Source: Bacteroides mediterraneensis | GTDB taxonomy: Bacteria > Bacteroidota > Bacteroidia > Bacteroidales > Bacteroidaceae | DNA: 64,000 nt | Direction: 5' to 3' | Assembly: GCF_900128455.1 (NCBI RefSeq) | Contig: NZ_LT635783.1 | Span: 2,723,520 to 2,787,519, forward strand | In this document: positions 52,964-62,229 of the stretch, piece after piece | How positions within the stretch are numbered: position 1 is the stretch's first letter | Layout: each line of letters opens with the position of its first letter | Made by a program: the position numbers and the translations under genes | Notes under the pieces: model-generated | The model's input: the letters and a program-made list of their open reading frames with translations, nothing else | The model's database searches: none | What the model was told of the DNA's origin: nothing

Positions 52964-55174
52964 ATGGAGAACAATGAATTTTTCACGCCGGAAGAGCACA
53001 AACAACTGATTCAGCTTTATAAAAGGCTGTTATTACTATCAAAAGACACGTTACAAAAAGATGACTGCCACAAGCTGAAGAACCACCTCATAAAAGCCAT
53101 GTCGGAAGGAACCATTCCGCGGAATGTCTTCCAAATGAACCCCATCATCAAAGACATGCAGACGGCTGTTATCGTAGCCGAAGAAATCGGTATGCGCCGT
53201 GCCTCGATTCTGGGCATCATGCTTCATGAGTCTGTGAAATACAACTTGTGCAGCCTGGAGTCTGTCAAGGAGGAATACGGAGAAGACGTGGCCGGCATTA
53301 TCCGGGGACTTGTAAAAATCAACGAACTGTATTCCAAGAGTCCCATCATCGAATCGGAAAATTTCCGCAACCTGCTTCTGTCGTTTGCCGAAGACATGCG
53401 GGTCATCCTGATTATCATAGCCGACCGTGTGAACCTGATGCGGCAGATTAAGGACAGCCCGAACGAAGAAGCCCGACTGGAAGTGGCCAACGAAGCGGCC
53501 TACCTGTATGCCCCGCTGGCACACAAACTGGGACTGTACAAGCTGAAATCGGAACTGGAGGATTTGTCGCTGAAATACACGCAGCACGACGTGTACTATT
53601 ATATCAAGGATAAACTGAATGCCACCAAACAGGCGCGCGACCGCTACATTGACGCATTCATCGAACCGATACAGAAAAAACTGGAAGAGGCCGGACTGAA
53701 GTTCCACATGAAAGGACGTACCAAGTCCATCCACTCCATCTACCAGAAGATGAAAAAGCAGGGATGCCCCTTCGAAGGCGTGTACGACCTGTTTGCCATC
53801 CGCATCATCCTCGATTCTCCGCTCGACAAAGAGAAGCAGGAGTGCTGGCAGGCCTACTCCATCGTAACCGACATGTACCTGCCCAACCCCAAACGTCTGC
53901 GCGACTGGCTGTCCGTACCGAAGAGCAACGGATACGAGTCTTTGCACATCACTGTCATGGGACCGGAAGGTAAATGGGTGGAAGTACAAATCCGTACGGA
54001 ACGTATGGATGAGATTGCCGAAAAAGGCTTGGCCGCTCACTGGCGATACAAAGGCATCAAGGGTGAAAGCGGTCTGGACGAATGGCTGAACTCCATCCGG
54101 GAAACGCTGGAAAACTCCGACAACGACTTGGATGCCATGGACCAGTTCAAACTGGACTTGTACAAGGACGAGGTGTTTGTGTTCACTCCCAAAGGCGATT
54201 TGTACAAACTGCCACAGGGAGCCACCGTACTCGACTTTGCCTTTTCCATCCACTCCAACCTGGGATGCCGGTGTACGGGTGCCCGCGTGAACGAAAAGAA
54301 TGTGCAGCTCCGCCAGAAACTGAACAGCGGTGACCAGGTGGAAATCATGACCTCGAACACTCAGACGCCGAAACGCGACTGGCTGACCTTCGTCACCACG
54401 GCGAAAGCCCGCAACAAAATACGTCAGGCACTGAAAGAAATTGCAGCCCGCCAGACCGAATTCGCCAAGGAAACCCTGGAACGGAAATTCAAGAACCGGA
54501 AAATGGAATACGATGAAGCCATCCTGATGCGCCTCATCCGGAAACTGGGCTTCAAGACCGTAACCGATTTCTACCAAAGCATTGCCGACGAGTCAATCGA
54601 TGTGAACGACATCATCGACAAGTACCTCGACATGCAGAAGAAGGAGACCGAGCAGCGCGAAGAAATCAGCTACCGCAGTGCGGAATCGTTCAACATCCAG
54701 CAGCCGACCGATGCCAAGGACTACAAGGACGACGTACTGGTCATCGACCAGAACCTCAAGGGACTGGATTTCACTCTGGCCAAATGCTGCAACCCGATTT
54801 ACGGCGACGAAGTGTTCGGCTTTGTAAGCATCAACGGAGGTATCAAGATTCACCGTTGCGACTGTCCGAATGCCAAGGAAATGCGCTCCCGCTTCCCCTA
54901 CCGTATCGTCAAGGCACGCTGGGCCGGGAAGAGCCAGGGAAAGCAGTATCCCATCACCCTCCGTATCATCGGACATGACGATATTGGTATCGTGACCAAC
55001 ATCACGTCCATCATCAATAAGGAAAACAACATCCTGCTACGGTCTATCAGCATTGACTCTCACGACGGACTGTTCTCGGGCATGCTGACCGTGACGGTGG
55101 ACGACAACGCCAAGCTGGAATCGCTGATCAAGAAGATAAAAACCGTGAAAGGGGTAAAACAGGTAAACAGATAA
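52964..55174 (+). CDS. long RelA/SpoT-type (p)ppGpp synthetase with degenerate HD site
   Basis: The 736-residue RSH protein carries a hydrolase-like N-terminus, synthetase domain (KGRTKSIHSIYQKMK, VYDLFAIRIIL, KSNGYESLHITV and EVQIRT), TGS domain (about 405-465, VFVFTPKGDLYKLPQGATVL), helical linker and C-terminal ACT domain (IGHDDIGIVTNITSI). In the HD region H88-E89 replaces the usual H-D, and the following E-D pair is absent, so hydrolysis of (p)ppGpp is probably lost. That fits a RelA-like synthetase rather than the bifunctional enzyme. Confidence 0.92.
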   Translation: MENNEFFTPEEHKQLIQLYKRLLLLSKDTLQKDDCHKLKNHLIKAMSEGTIPRNVFQMNPIIKDMQTAVIVAEEIGMRRASILGIMLHESVKYNLCSLESVKEEYGEDVAGIIRGLVKINELYSKSPIIESENFRNLLLSFAEDMRVILIIIADRVNLMRQIKDSPNEEARLEVANEAAYLYAPLAHKLGLYKLKSELEDLSLKYTQHDVYYYIKDKLNATKQARDRYIDAFIEPIQKKLEEAGLKFHMKGRTKSIHSIYQKMKKQGCPFEGVYDLFAIRIILDSPLDKEKQECWQAYSIVTDMYLPNPKRLRDWLSVPKSNGYESLHITVMGPEGKWVEVQIRTERMDEIAEKGLAAHWRYKGIKGESGLDEWLNSIRETLENSDNDLDAMDQFKLDLYKDEVFVFTPKGDLYKLPQGATVLDFAFSIHSNLGCRCTGARVNEKNVQLRQKLNSGDQVEIMTSNTQTPKRDWLTFVTTAKARNKIRQALKEIAARQTEFAKETLERKFKNRKMEYDEAILMRLIRKLGFKTVTDFYQSIADESIDVNDIIDKYLDMQKKETEQREEISYRSAESFNIQQPTDAKDYKDDVLVIDQNLKGLDFTLAKCCNPIYGDEVFGFVSINGGIKIHRCDCPNAKEMRSRFPYRIVKARWAGKSQGKQYPITLRIIGHDDIGIVTNITSIINKENNILLRSISIDSHDGLFSGMLTVTVDDNAKLESLIKKIKTVKGVKQVNR

Positions 55175-55232
55175 CAACACTTCAAGTATGTTAATAAAAC
55201 TGCACAAACATACCCCTTTAGCATAAAAACAC

Positions 55233-55240
55233 TATCTTTG
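55233..55240 (+). promoter_or_regulatory. -7 element before the DUF1573 gene
   Basis: TATCTTTG is a perfect TAnnTTTG, 37 bases before the start. A -33 partner at ideal spacing is not seen. The gene can therefore be transcribed apart from the RelA gene. Confidence 0.55.
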
Positions 55241-55277
55241 CGAAGTTGTCAAGAGTAAGGATTAAAAACAAAAGAAA

Positions 55278-55682
55278 ATGAAGAAGATTTTATTTACTAC
55301 CTTGTTGTGCGTAATGAACATCCTGTTCGTCATTGCACAGGGAACAGCACAGATTACGTTTGAAAAGACTACATACAACTTTGGCTCTTTCTCGGAAAAC
55401 AGTCCGAAAGTGACTTGCAAGTTCAAGTTCACCAATACGGGCGACGGACCGCTGGTGATTCATCAGGCCATCGCTTCGTGCGGATGTACCGTACCTCAGT
55501 ATCCGAAAGAACCCATCAAACCGGGTGAAAGCGGTGAAGTGACAGTGACTTACAACGGAGCCGGCAAATTCCCCGGACATTTCCGCAAGACCATCACCCT
55601 GCGCACCAACTCCAAGAACGAAATCACCCGCTTGGTAGTAGAGGGAGACATGACACCGGCATCAGCCGATGCAAACAACTAA
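55278..55682 (+). CDS. DUF1573 exported protein
   Basis: The 134-residue protein has a signal peptide (ending VIAQG) and one DUF1573 immunoglobulin-like module: ITFEKTTYNFGSFSENSPKV, CKFKFTNTGDGPLVIHQAIA, SCGCTVPQYPKEPIKPGESG. The SCGCT motif is typical. Function is unknown; such domains occur widely in exported Bacteroidetes proteins. A terminator and a four-unit palindromic array follow. Confidence 0.9.
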   Translation: MKKILFTTLLCVMNILFVIAQGTAQITFEKTTYNFGSFSENSPKVTCKFKFTNTGDGPLVIHQAIASCGCTVPQYPKEPIKPGESGEVTVTYNGAGKFPGHFRKTITLRTNSKNEITRLVVEGDMTPASADANN

Positions 55683-55707
55683 AAAACAACCGTTTTTCAT
55701 ACTCATT

Positions 55708-55746
55708 CAGGAGAGACATCCACGGGGTGTTTCTCCTGTTTTTTTA
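55708..55746 (+). terminator. terminator after the DUF1573 gene
   Basis: CAGGAGAGACATCC (from 55708) pairs imperfectly with GGTGTTTCTCCTG (ending 55738) and is followed by a run of T (55739-55745). It lies 25 bases after the DUF1573 stop. Confidence 0.85.
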
Positions 55747-55766
55747 TGCCTCAGAAAGGGGGCCGG

Positions 55767-55854
55767 AAACGTCCTTGCGTTTGGTTTGAAACGCCAAAGA
55801 GTTTTGATTAAAACGCAAGGACGTTTTACTTCAAACGCACTTGCGTTTTCCTAC
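55767..55854. repeat. palindromic array D: four 22-bp units
   Basis: Units start at 55767, 55789, 55811 and 55833, exactly 22 bp apart. Each reads AAACG, 6 bases, CGTTT (AGTTT in unit 2), then 6 bases. Unit 1 (AAACGTCCTTGCGTTT) is the exact reverse complement of unit 3 (AAACGCAAGGACGTTT). It lies between the DUF1573 terminator and the OPT promoter, ending 20 bp before the OPT -33 box. Both genes are on the plus strand. Confidence 0.9.
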
Positions 55855-55874
55855 AGCGCAAAAATAAGGTGCCT

Positions 55875-55908
55875 TTTGCATGAATATGAATGATTTTTAC
55901 TACTTTTG
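55875..55908 (+). promoter_or_regulatory. promoter of the OPT transporter gene
   Basis: TTTG (55875-55878) and TACTTTTG (55901-55908) are 22 bases apart, matching the Bacteroidetes promoter. The -7 box is 44 bases before the start codon. Array D lies directly upstream. Confidence 0.7.
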
Positions 55909-55952
55909 GACACCCGAAAGAATATTAATCAAATCATAATGCAATATTATTC

Positions 55953-57941
55953 ATGAAAGAGACACAAGAAAAACCGACGGGATTGCCCGACAACGCGTTC
56001 CGTCCGCTCAAACCGGGAGAAAAATACGAACCACTCATGTCTCCCGGAAAAACGTATCCTGAAGTAAACCTGTGGTCCGTGACATGGGGACTTGTCATGG
56101 CCGTCATCTTCTCGGCTGCCGCCGCTTACCTGGGCCTGAAAGTGGGACAGGTGTTCGAAGCAGCTATCCCTATCGCCATCATTGCCGTGGGCATTTCCAG
56201 TGCGACCAAACGAAAAGGCGCACTGGGTGAAAATGTCATGATTCAATCCATCGGTGCCTGCTCGGGCGTCATCGTGGCAGGTGCCATCTTTACCCTGCCG
56301 GCCCTCTATATCCTGCAGGAAAAATACCCGGAAATGACGGTCAACTTCATGCAGATGTTCATCAGCTCCCTGTTGGGAGGCGTGTTGGGCATCCTGTTCC
56401 TGATTCCCTTCCGTAAATATTTCGTAAAAGACAAGCACGGCGAATATCCTTTCCCGGAAGCTACGGCCAGCACCCAGGTGCTCGTGTCGGGTGAAAAGGG
56501 AGGCGACCAGGCCAAACCGCTGCTCATGGCCGGATTGGTGGGTGGTCTGTACGACTTCATTGTGGGTACGTTCGGCTGGTGGAACGAGAACTTCACAAGC
56601 CGTATCTGTGGATGGGGCGAGACCATTGCCGACAAGTTCAAACTGGTTTTCAAAATCAATACGGGCGCTGCCGTGCTGGGACTCGGTTACATCGTCGGCC
56701 TGAAATATGCGGCCATCATCTGTGCCGGCTCTCTGGTGGTATGGTGGGTCATCGTACCGGGTATCTCCCTGTTCTGGGGCGACCAGGTGCTAAATGCCTG
56801 GAATCCGGACATCACCATGGCCGTGAAAGACATGTCGCCCGAACTCATTTTCAAGGAATATGCCAAGAGCATCGGTATCGGAGGTATCGCTATGGCAGGT
56901 ATCATCGGTATCGTACGTTCATGGGGCATCATCAAGAGTGCGGTCAGTCTGGCTGCCAATGAGATGAAAGGAAAGAAGACCGAAGAAAGCGTGGAACGCA
57001 CACAGAAAGACCTGTCCATGAAAATCATCGCCTTCGGTTCTTTGTTCACCCTGCTGCTCGTGGTACTCTTCTTCTATTTCGACGTGATGCAAGGTAACAT
57101 CCTGCATACCGTAGTAGCCATCCTGCTGGTAGCGGGAATCTCCTTCCTCTTCACCACCGTGGCGGCCAATGCCATCGCCATCGTCGGTACAAACCCGGTA
57201 TCGGGTATGACCCTGATGACCTTGATTCTGGCTTCCGTCATCATGGTGGCCGTAGGCCTGAAAGGTGCCACGGGTATGGTGGCCTCCCTGGTAATGGGTG
57301 GCGTGGTTTGCACCGCATTGTCCATGGCCGGCGGTTTCATCACCGACCTGAAAATCGGTTACTGGCTGGGTAGCACACCCAAGAAGCAGGAAAGCTGGAA
57401 GTTCCTCGGCACACTGGTTTCGGCAGCTACCGTAGGTGGCGTCATCATGGTACTGAACGATTCGTATGGATTCACCAGCGGACAACTGGCTGCCCCACAA
57501 GCCAACGCCATGGCAGCTGTCATCGACCCGCTGATGAACGGAGTAGGTGCTCCATGGTTGCTCTATGGCATCGGTGCGGTACTGGCACTCGTACTGACCT
57601 TCTGCAAGGTGCCTGCCCTGGCTTTCGCGCTGGGTATGTTCATCCCCTTGGAACTGAACCTCCCGTTGCTGGTGGGTGGTGCCATCAATTGGTACGTGAC
57701 CTCCCGCAGCAAGGACGAAGCCATCAACACGGCACGCGGCGAGAAAGGTACGCTGCTGGCTTCCGGATTCATCGCCGGAGGTGCCCTGATGGGAGTGGTA
57801 AGCGCCATCATGCGCTATTGCAACATCAACCTCATCCACGAGGAATGGCTGAACAATCCGATGAGTGAGCTGGTATCACTGATTGTCTATCTGCTGCTGA
57901 TAGCCTATCTGGTCAAGGCCAGCATGAAACTAAAAAAATAA
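55953..57941 (+). CDS. OPT-family oligopeptide transporter
   Basis: A 662-residue membrane protein of the oligopeptide transporter family with about 14 hydrophobic helices. It shows GLKVGQVFEAAIPIAIIAVG, a N-x-x-I-Q-S-I-G segment (ENVMIQSIGACSGVIVAGAI), FPEATASTQVL, and ANAIAIVGTNPVSGMTL. OPT carriers move small peptides or metal-chelate complexes with protons. The substrate is unknown. An esterase gene begins 19 bases downstream and may be in the same transcript. Array D lies in front of its promoter. Confidence 0.93.
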   Translation: MKETQEKPTGLPDNAFRPLKPGEKYEPLMSPGKTYPEVNLWSVTWGLVMAVIFSAAAAYLGLKVGQVFEAAIPIAIIAVGISSATKRKGALGENVMIQSIGACSGVIVAGAIFTLPALYILQEKYPEMTVNFMQMFISSLLGGVLGILFLIPFRKYFVKDKHGEYPFPEATASTQVLVSGEKGGDQAKPLLMAGLVGGLYDFIVGTFGWWNENFTSRICGWGETIADKFKLVFKINTGAAVLGLGYIVGLKYAAIICAGSLVVWWVIVPGISLFWGDQVLNAWNPDITMAVKDMSPELIFKEYAKSIGIGGIAMAGIIGIVRSWGIIKSAVSLAANEMKGKKTEESVERTQKDLSMKIIAFGSLFTLLLVVLFFYFDVMQGNILHTVVAILLVAGISFLFTTVAANAIAIVGTNPVSGMTLMTLILASVIMVAVGLKGATGMVASLVMGGVVCTALSMAGGFITDLKIGYWLGSTPKKQESWKFLGTLVSAATVGGVIMVLNDSYGFTSGQLAAPQANAMAAVIDPLMNGVGAPWLLYGIGAVLALVLTFCKVPALAFALGMFIPLELNLPLLVGGAINWYVTSRSKDEAINTARGEKGTLLASGFIAGGALMGVVSAIMRYCNINLIHEEWLNNPMSELVSLIVYLLLIAYLVKASMKLKK

Positions 57942-57960
57942 CCTCTGACTCATACGACAC

Positions 57961-58800
57961 ATGAAAAAACTACTGCTCATGGGGTGGCTGCTGATATCCA
58001 GCCACCTCTTTGCCCAAAAAGGCATTGAAATCAAGATATGGCCCGACGGTGCCCCTAACACCAACGAAATGACCCAACAAATCAAAGACGGACCGCTCTA
58101 CGTGGATGCTCCCGTGCTGACCGTCTATCCGGCTGAAAAAAGTAACGGGATGGCCATCGTGGCCTGTCCCGGAGGAGGATACTGGACTTTGGCCATGGGA
58201 CACGAAGGCCACGATATGGCGGCTTGGTTCAACAGCCAAGGCATCACTTATGCCGTGCTACGCTATCGCATGCCCAACGGACATCACGAAGTGCCGCTGA
58301 GCGATGCCCAGCAAGCCCTCCGCATCATGCGGCAGCACGCCACAGAATGGAATGTGAAAAAACTGGGTATCATGGGGTCGTCGGCAGGAGGGCATCTGGC
58401 CAGTACGGTAGCCACTCATTTCACGGATGCAGAAACCCGCCCGGATTTCCAGATTCTGTTCTATCCGGTCATCACCATGGATCCGAGTTACACACATATA
58501 GGCTCCCATGATGATTTGTTAGGCAAGAATCCTTCGAAGGAACTGGAACAAAAATATTCCAACGAACAACAGGTCAGCCCACAGACCCCACCGGCTTTCA
58601 TCCTGCACAGCAGCGATGACACGGTGGTCCCCGTGGCCAACAGCATAAACTACTACACCGCCCTCGTCAACAACAAAGTCCCTGCCAGCCTGCACATTTA
58701 TCCGGTGGGAGGACATGGCTGGGGATATAACGACAGTTTCCCTTACAAACGCCAATGGACAGGCGAATTGGAAAAATGGCTGCGCGAAATCAATAAATAA
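57961..58800 (+). CDS. exported alpha/beta hydrolase, BD-FAE/acetyl esterase type
   Basis: The 279-residue hydrolase has a signal peptide (ending LFAQ) and the motif GSSAGG with nucleophile Ser141, preceded by the oxyanion-type PGGGYWTL and followed by an acidic/His pair near HSSDDTVVPV and GGHGWGY. It resembles the Bacteroidetes carbohydrate esterases that remove acetyl or feruloyl groups from polysaccharides. A peptidase-like fold is the alternative. It follows the OPT gene closely. Confidence 0.88.
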   Translation: MKKLLLMGWLLISSHLFAQKGIEIKIWPDGAPNTNEMTQQIKDGPLYVDAPVLTVYPAEKSNGMAIVACPGGGYWTLAMGHEGHDMAAWFNSQGITYAVLRYRMPNGHHEVPLSDAQQALRIMRQHATEWNVKKLGIMGSSAGGHLASTVATHFTDAETRPDFQILFYPVITMDPSYTHIGSHDDLLGKNPSKELEQKYSNEQQVSPQTPPAFILHSSDDTVVPVANSINYYTALVNNKVPASLHIYPVGGHGWGYNDSFPYKRQWTGELEKWLREINK

Positions 58801-58812
58801 TTGGCGCAACTA

Positions 58813-58843
58813 TTTGTAGAACAAAAGAAAAGTTGTACCTTTG
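58813..58843 (+). promoter_or_regulatory. promoter of rpsP
   Basis: TTTG (58813-58816) and TACCTTTG (58836-58843) are 19 bases apart, the ideal Bacteroidetes spacing and the same as for rplY. Transcription would begin near 58849. Confidence 0.85.
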
Positions 58844-58848
58844 CACCC

Positions 58849-58867
58849 GCTAATACGGGTTATTAGC
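58849..58867 (+). promoter_or_regulatory. 5'-terminal hairpin of the rpsP mRNA
   Basis: GCTAATA and TATTAGC form a perfect 7-bp stem with loop CGGGT, placed right at the predicted transcription start. Such 5' hairpins can protect mRNA; a regulatory role for r-protein binding is possible. Confidence 0.6.
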
Positions 58868-58906
58868 ATAATTCAAATCATTTACATTAAAAAACTAATA
58901 AAAAAA

Positions 58907-59467
58907 ATGGCAACTAAAATCAGATTGCAAAGAAACGGACGCAAAGGATATGCGTTCTATTCAATTGTTATTGCAGACGCAAGAGCACCACGTGATGGTA
59001 GATTTACTGAAAAAATTGGTACTTACAATCCGAACACCAATCCTGCCACAGTAGATTTGAATTTTGAACGTGCATTACACTGGGTAATGGTAGGTGCACA
59101 GCCTACTGACACAGTACGCAACATCTTGTCTCGTGAAGGTGTGTACATGAAGAAACACCTGCTGGGCGGTGTAGCTAAAGGCGCATTCGATGAAGCACAG
59201 GCTGAAGCTAAATTCAACGCTTGGAAAGAAAACAAACAGTCAGGTCTGGCTGCTTTGAAAGCTAAAGAAGAAGAAGCTAAGAAAGCTGAAGCTAAAGCAC
59301 GTCTGGAAGCTGAAAAGAAAGTAAACGAAGAAATCGCGAAGAAGGTAGCTGAAAAGAAAGCTGCTGAAGCTGCTGCAAAAGCTGAAGCTGAGGCTGCTGC
59401 CAAGGCAGAAGAAGAAGCTGCTGCTCCTGCTGAAGAAGCTGCTACTGAAGCTCCTGCTGAAGCATAA
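58907..59467 (+). CDS. rpsP: 30S ribosomal protein S16 with a long Ala/Glu/Lys tail
   Basis: The first 80 residues are S16 ([59 protein letters not shown]). The remaining about 100 residues are a low-complexity helical tail rich in Ala, Glu and Lys ([20 protein letters not shown]). S16 is normally 80-90 residues in many bacteria; Bacteroidetes forms are longer. An upstream ATG at 58841 overlaps the -7 box and is rejected in favour of the ATG at 58907. Confidence 0.96.
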   Translation: MATKIRLQRNGRKGYAFYSIVIADARAPRDGRFTEKIGTYNPNTNPATVDLNFERALHWVMVGAQPTDTVRNILSREGVYMKKHLLGGVAKGAFDEAQAEAKFNAWKENKQSGLAALKAKEEEAKKAEAKARLEAEKKVNEEIAKKVAEKKAAEAAAKAEAEAAAKAEEEAAAPAEEAATEAPAEA

Positions 59468-59492
59468 TTCTTCTTTCAGAAAAAGACAAACA

Positions 59493-59526
59493 AAAGACTG
59501 TCCTTGCAAAAGGATGGTCTTTTTTT
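59493..59526 (+). terminator. terminator after rpsP
   Basis: AAAGACTGTCCTT pairs with AAAGGATGGTCTTT around GCA, followed by a run of T (59520-59526). It lies 26 bases after the rpsP stop. Confidence 0.9.
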
Positions 59527-59540
59527 ATGCAGAATTATCG

Positions 59541-59548
59541 TATCTTTG
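59541..59548 (+). promoter_or_regulatory. -7 element before the third MATE gene
   Basis: TATCTTTG matches TAnnTTTG, 36 bases before the start codon and just after the rpsP terminator. The -33 position holds only weak similarity. Confidence 0.5.
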
Positions 59549-59583
59549 CACTACATTTCCCCATCATCTGATACCCGTTTTTT

Positions 59584-60915
59584 ATGCATACGAAATATAC
59601 CAACCGCGAAATATGGAAGGTGACCTACCCCATCCTGATTAGTTTGCTCATGGAACAGCTTATCGGCATGACCGATACGGCCTTCATGGGACGGGTGGGC
59701 GAAGTGGAATTGGGTGCTTCGGCCATTGCGGGCGTATATTACCTTGCCATCTTCATGCTGGGATTCGGTTTCAGCATCGGCTCGCAGATTCTGATTGCCC
59801 GCCGCAACGGAGAAGGTAATTTCTGGAAAATCGGTTCCATTTTCTATCAGGGAATTTATTTCCTGCTGGCCATGGCACTAGTCATGTTTACCCTGTCCCA
59901 ACTGTTTTCTCCCTGGATATTGTCGCACGTAGTAGCGTCTCCCCGTGTCTGTGAGGCAGCCGTGAGCTACATCAACTGGCGGGTGTTCGGCTTTTTCTTC
60001 TCGTTCGTGGCCATCATGTTCCGAGCTTTCTTTGTAGGTACCACCCAAACCAAGACGCTCACGCTCAACTCCATCGTCATGGTCACATCGAACGTGCTCT
60101 TCAATTATATCCTCGTATTCGGGAAACTGGGATTTCCGGCGTTGGGCATTGCCGGGGCGGCCATCGGTTCTTCACTGGCAGAACTGGTATCCATGCTCTT
60201 TTTCATCGTCTACACCGTTCGGCGGGTTGACTGTACCAAATACGGACTGAACCAACAGGTGACGTTCCGATGGGAAGAACTGAAACGCATCATGGGCGTA
60301 TCACTATGGACCATGATACAGAACGCAGTATCCATCAGCACTTGGTTTCTGTTCTTCATCTTCATCGAGCACCTGGGCGAACGTTCACTGGCCATCACCA
60401 ACATCGTACGCAACGTGTCGAGCGTGCCGTTCATGACCATTACGGCTTTTGCCTCCACCTGTAGCGCTCTGGTCAGCAACCTGCTCGGAGCTGGAGAAGC
60501 ACGCTATGTCATGCCGACCATCCGGCAGCACGTACGGCTCTGCACCTGCATTGTCTGGCCTGTCATCCTGCTGATAGCCTGTCTGCCTACGTATGTGCTC
60601 CGTATCTACACCGACATGCCCGACTTGGTAGATGCCGCCGTCCCTACGCTTTGGGTGCTCTGCTCCAGCTACCTCTTCCAGTGTGCCGGATTTATTTTCT
60701 TCCAATCTGTATCGGGTACAGGCGATACCCGGGCTGCTTTTCTGCTGGAGATGATTGCCCTGACCTGCTACCTGATTTTCATCGTCCTCATCATTCTGCT
60801 CCTGAAAATGGACGTAGCCGTATGCTGGTTCTCCGAACATGTATATGCCGGAGCCATCGGCCTGTTGAGTTATATTTACCTGAAAAAAGGAAGCTGGCAA
60901 AGGAAACGAATTTAA
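59584..60915 (+). CDS. MATE-family efflux transporter
   Basis: A 443-residue membrane protein beginning REIWKVTYPILISLLMEQLI, GMTDTAFMGRVGEVELGASA, the MATE signature, with 12 helices and duplicated halves. It is the third MATE gene in the window and differs in sequence from the two at 29-32 kb. It stands alone, with its own -7 element and terminator. Substrate unknown. Confidence 0.93.
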   Translation: MHTKYTNREIWKVTYPILISLLMEQLIGMTDTAFMGRVGEVELGASAIAGVYYLAIFMLGFGFSIGSQILIARRNGEGNFWKIGSIFYQGIYFLLAMALVMFTLSQLFSPWILSHVVASPRVCEAAVSYINWRVFGFFFSFVAIMFRAFFVGTTQTKTLTLNSIVMVTSNVLFNYILVFGKLGFPALGIAGAAIGSSLAELVSMLFFIVYTVRRVDCTKYGLNQQVTFRWEELKRIMGVSLWTMIQNAVSISTWFLFFIFIEHLGERSLAITNIVRNVSSVPFMTITAFASTCSALVSNLLGAGEARYVMPTIRQHVRLCTCIVWPVILLIACLPTYVLRIYTDMPDLVDAAVPTLWVLCSSYLFQCAGFIFFQSVSGTGDTRAAFLLEMIALTCYLIFIVLIILLLKMDVAVCWFSEHVYAGAIGLLSYIYLKKGSWQRKRI

Positions 60916-60950
60916 GGATATAAAAAATACTCATTAAATGTTATAAAATC

Positions 60951-60996
60951 AGCCAACTAATTCACGCACAAAGCATTGTGAGTTAGTTGGCTTTTT
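60951..60996 (+). terminator. terminator after the third MATE gene
   Basis: AGCCAACTAA (60951-60960) pairs with TTAGTTGGCT (60983-60992), with CAC/GTG extending the stem, followed by T. The gap that follows to 61128 also holds a small GGCA-CCCC/GGGG-TGCC hairpin (61030-61054) without a clear role. Confidence 0.85.
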
Positions 60997-61128
60997 GTAT
61001 CTCTAGATATTCTCCCGCAAATAAGGTTTGGCAGCCCCAAAAGGGGAAATGCCGGCTTCGAATTCAATTTATGCTTTTACAACGGGACAATAGAATGCCA
61101 ATCAACGATATAATAAATGTACTATATT

Positions 61129-62181
61129 TCATAAGTTGTCTTTCATTACCTTTTCTTCCGAAATCTGATTGTCTATAGGAAGTTCTCCCGTCTTTTTCTC
61201 CTGAGGAAGTTTCAAGGTATAAAGGGCAGCATTCAGTTTACGAATCTGGTCACGTTTCAGTTTGCCCGGATTATAAACAAAACCTTCTACTACGACAATC
61301 CGACCGTTCGTACGGTCAACACGAACATGTGAAACGAAAGGGCCTCCCATAGCATCGTTCTCTATCTCCCACAAACCGCGTGCTTCATATGCATAATCAC
61401 CCTGCACTGCAATATTACGAGCTTCTACAAAAATAGAATCGGCAGTCACCATATACATACCTTCTTTTGCTCCCGGAATGTTGGCTTTCATCACAGAATC
61501 TCGTTTTTCTATGAAATATGCCTTTGTAAAAGTTCCCTTGCTGGTATACGGATAAGTGTAGATAACAAAGTTCAAATCATTCAGGTTGCTGGAAGCCCAC
61601 AAGAACTGTTGGCCAACCCTGTACGAAGCCAGTTCTACCGGCATCCAGATATCACAATCAAACAAACTTTGTACCTTGGCAGACAAGACATCATTATGCT
61701 TCTTCTCCAATAGTTTTACTTCTCGGTTCATTTCTGCCCGGGTAAAGAAATCAATAATCACCTGTCCATTCTTGGATACATATTCGGCAAACTCTTCCTG
61801 ATTCGGCGACTGGATAGTCATAATCATCTGTGGAGAAGAATATGCATCACGGATATACTTGAATTTGGTTTGCGTATAGATGTCCTGAATATCCGCAATA
61901 ATAATGTTGCGGAACAGACGAGTACTACGGTCAAAATACTCCGGACGAACTCTCGAAATCCGGAAAGAACGTTCCGGTTGGGGCAATCCCGGTACATCGG
62001 TATCAAGTACATGGAAAAGCGCACTATCCGGACTGTTCCAACATCTGTCATCCGCAACTACCAGTACCTCATAAGGCCTACCACTGGATACCGGAGTAAC
62101 AATGCTTTTACCATCCTTCTGACAAGAAGCAAACACCGATACAACGAATATAAGACTTAAATAAAAGGAAAAAGGTTTCAT
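61129..62181 (-). CDS. DUF4837 family lipoprotein
   Basis: The 350-residue protein has a lipobox (VFASC) and matches DUF4837 of Bacteroidetes: SSGRPYEVLVVADDRCWNSP, FRISRVRPEYFDRSTRLFRN, and MTIQSPNQEEFAEYV. No enzyme motif is visible. The function is unknown; it is probably in the periplasm or on the outer membrane. It lies 48 bases after the BlaR1-like gene on the same strand. Confidence 0.85.
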   Translation of the reverse strand: MKPFSFYLSLIFVVSVFASCQKDGKSIVTPVSSGRPYEVLVVADDRCWNSPDSALFHVLDTDVPGLPQPERSFRISRVRPEYFDRSTRLFRNIIIADIQDIYTQTKFKYIRDAYSSPQMIMTIQSPNQEEFAEYVSKNGQVIIDFFTRAEMNREVKLLEKKHNDVLSAKVQSLFDCDIWMPVELASYRVGQQFLWASSNLNDLNFVIYTYPYTSKGTFTKAYFIEKRDSVMKANIPGAKEGMYMVTADSIFVEARNIAVQGDYAYEARGLWEIENDAMGGPFVSHVRVDRTNGRIVVVEGFVYNPGKLKRDQIRKLNAALYTLKLPQEKKTGELPIDNQISEEKVMKDNL

Positions 62182-62229
62182 AAATTTTAAAACTAAGTTT
62201 TCAAATACAGACTATTACACGAATCAATT

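Noticed and set aside
61030-61085. tRNA-like TTCGAAT sequence after the third MATE gene
   Set aside because: The bases around it do not form a T-arm or acceptor stem, and no anticodon arm can be found upstream.
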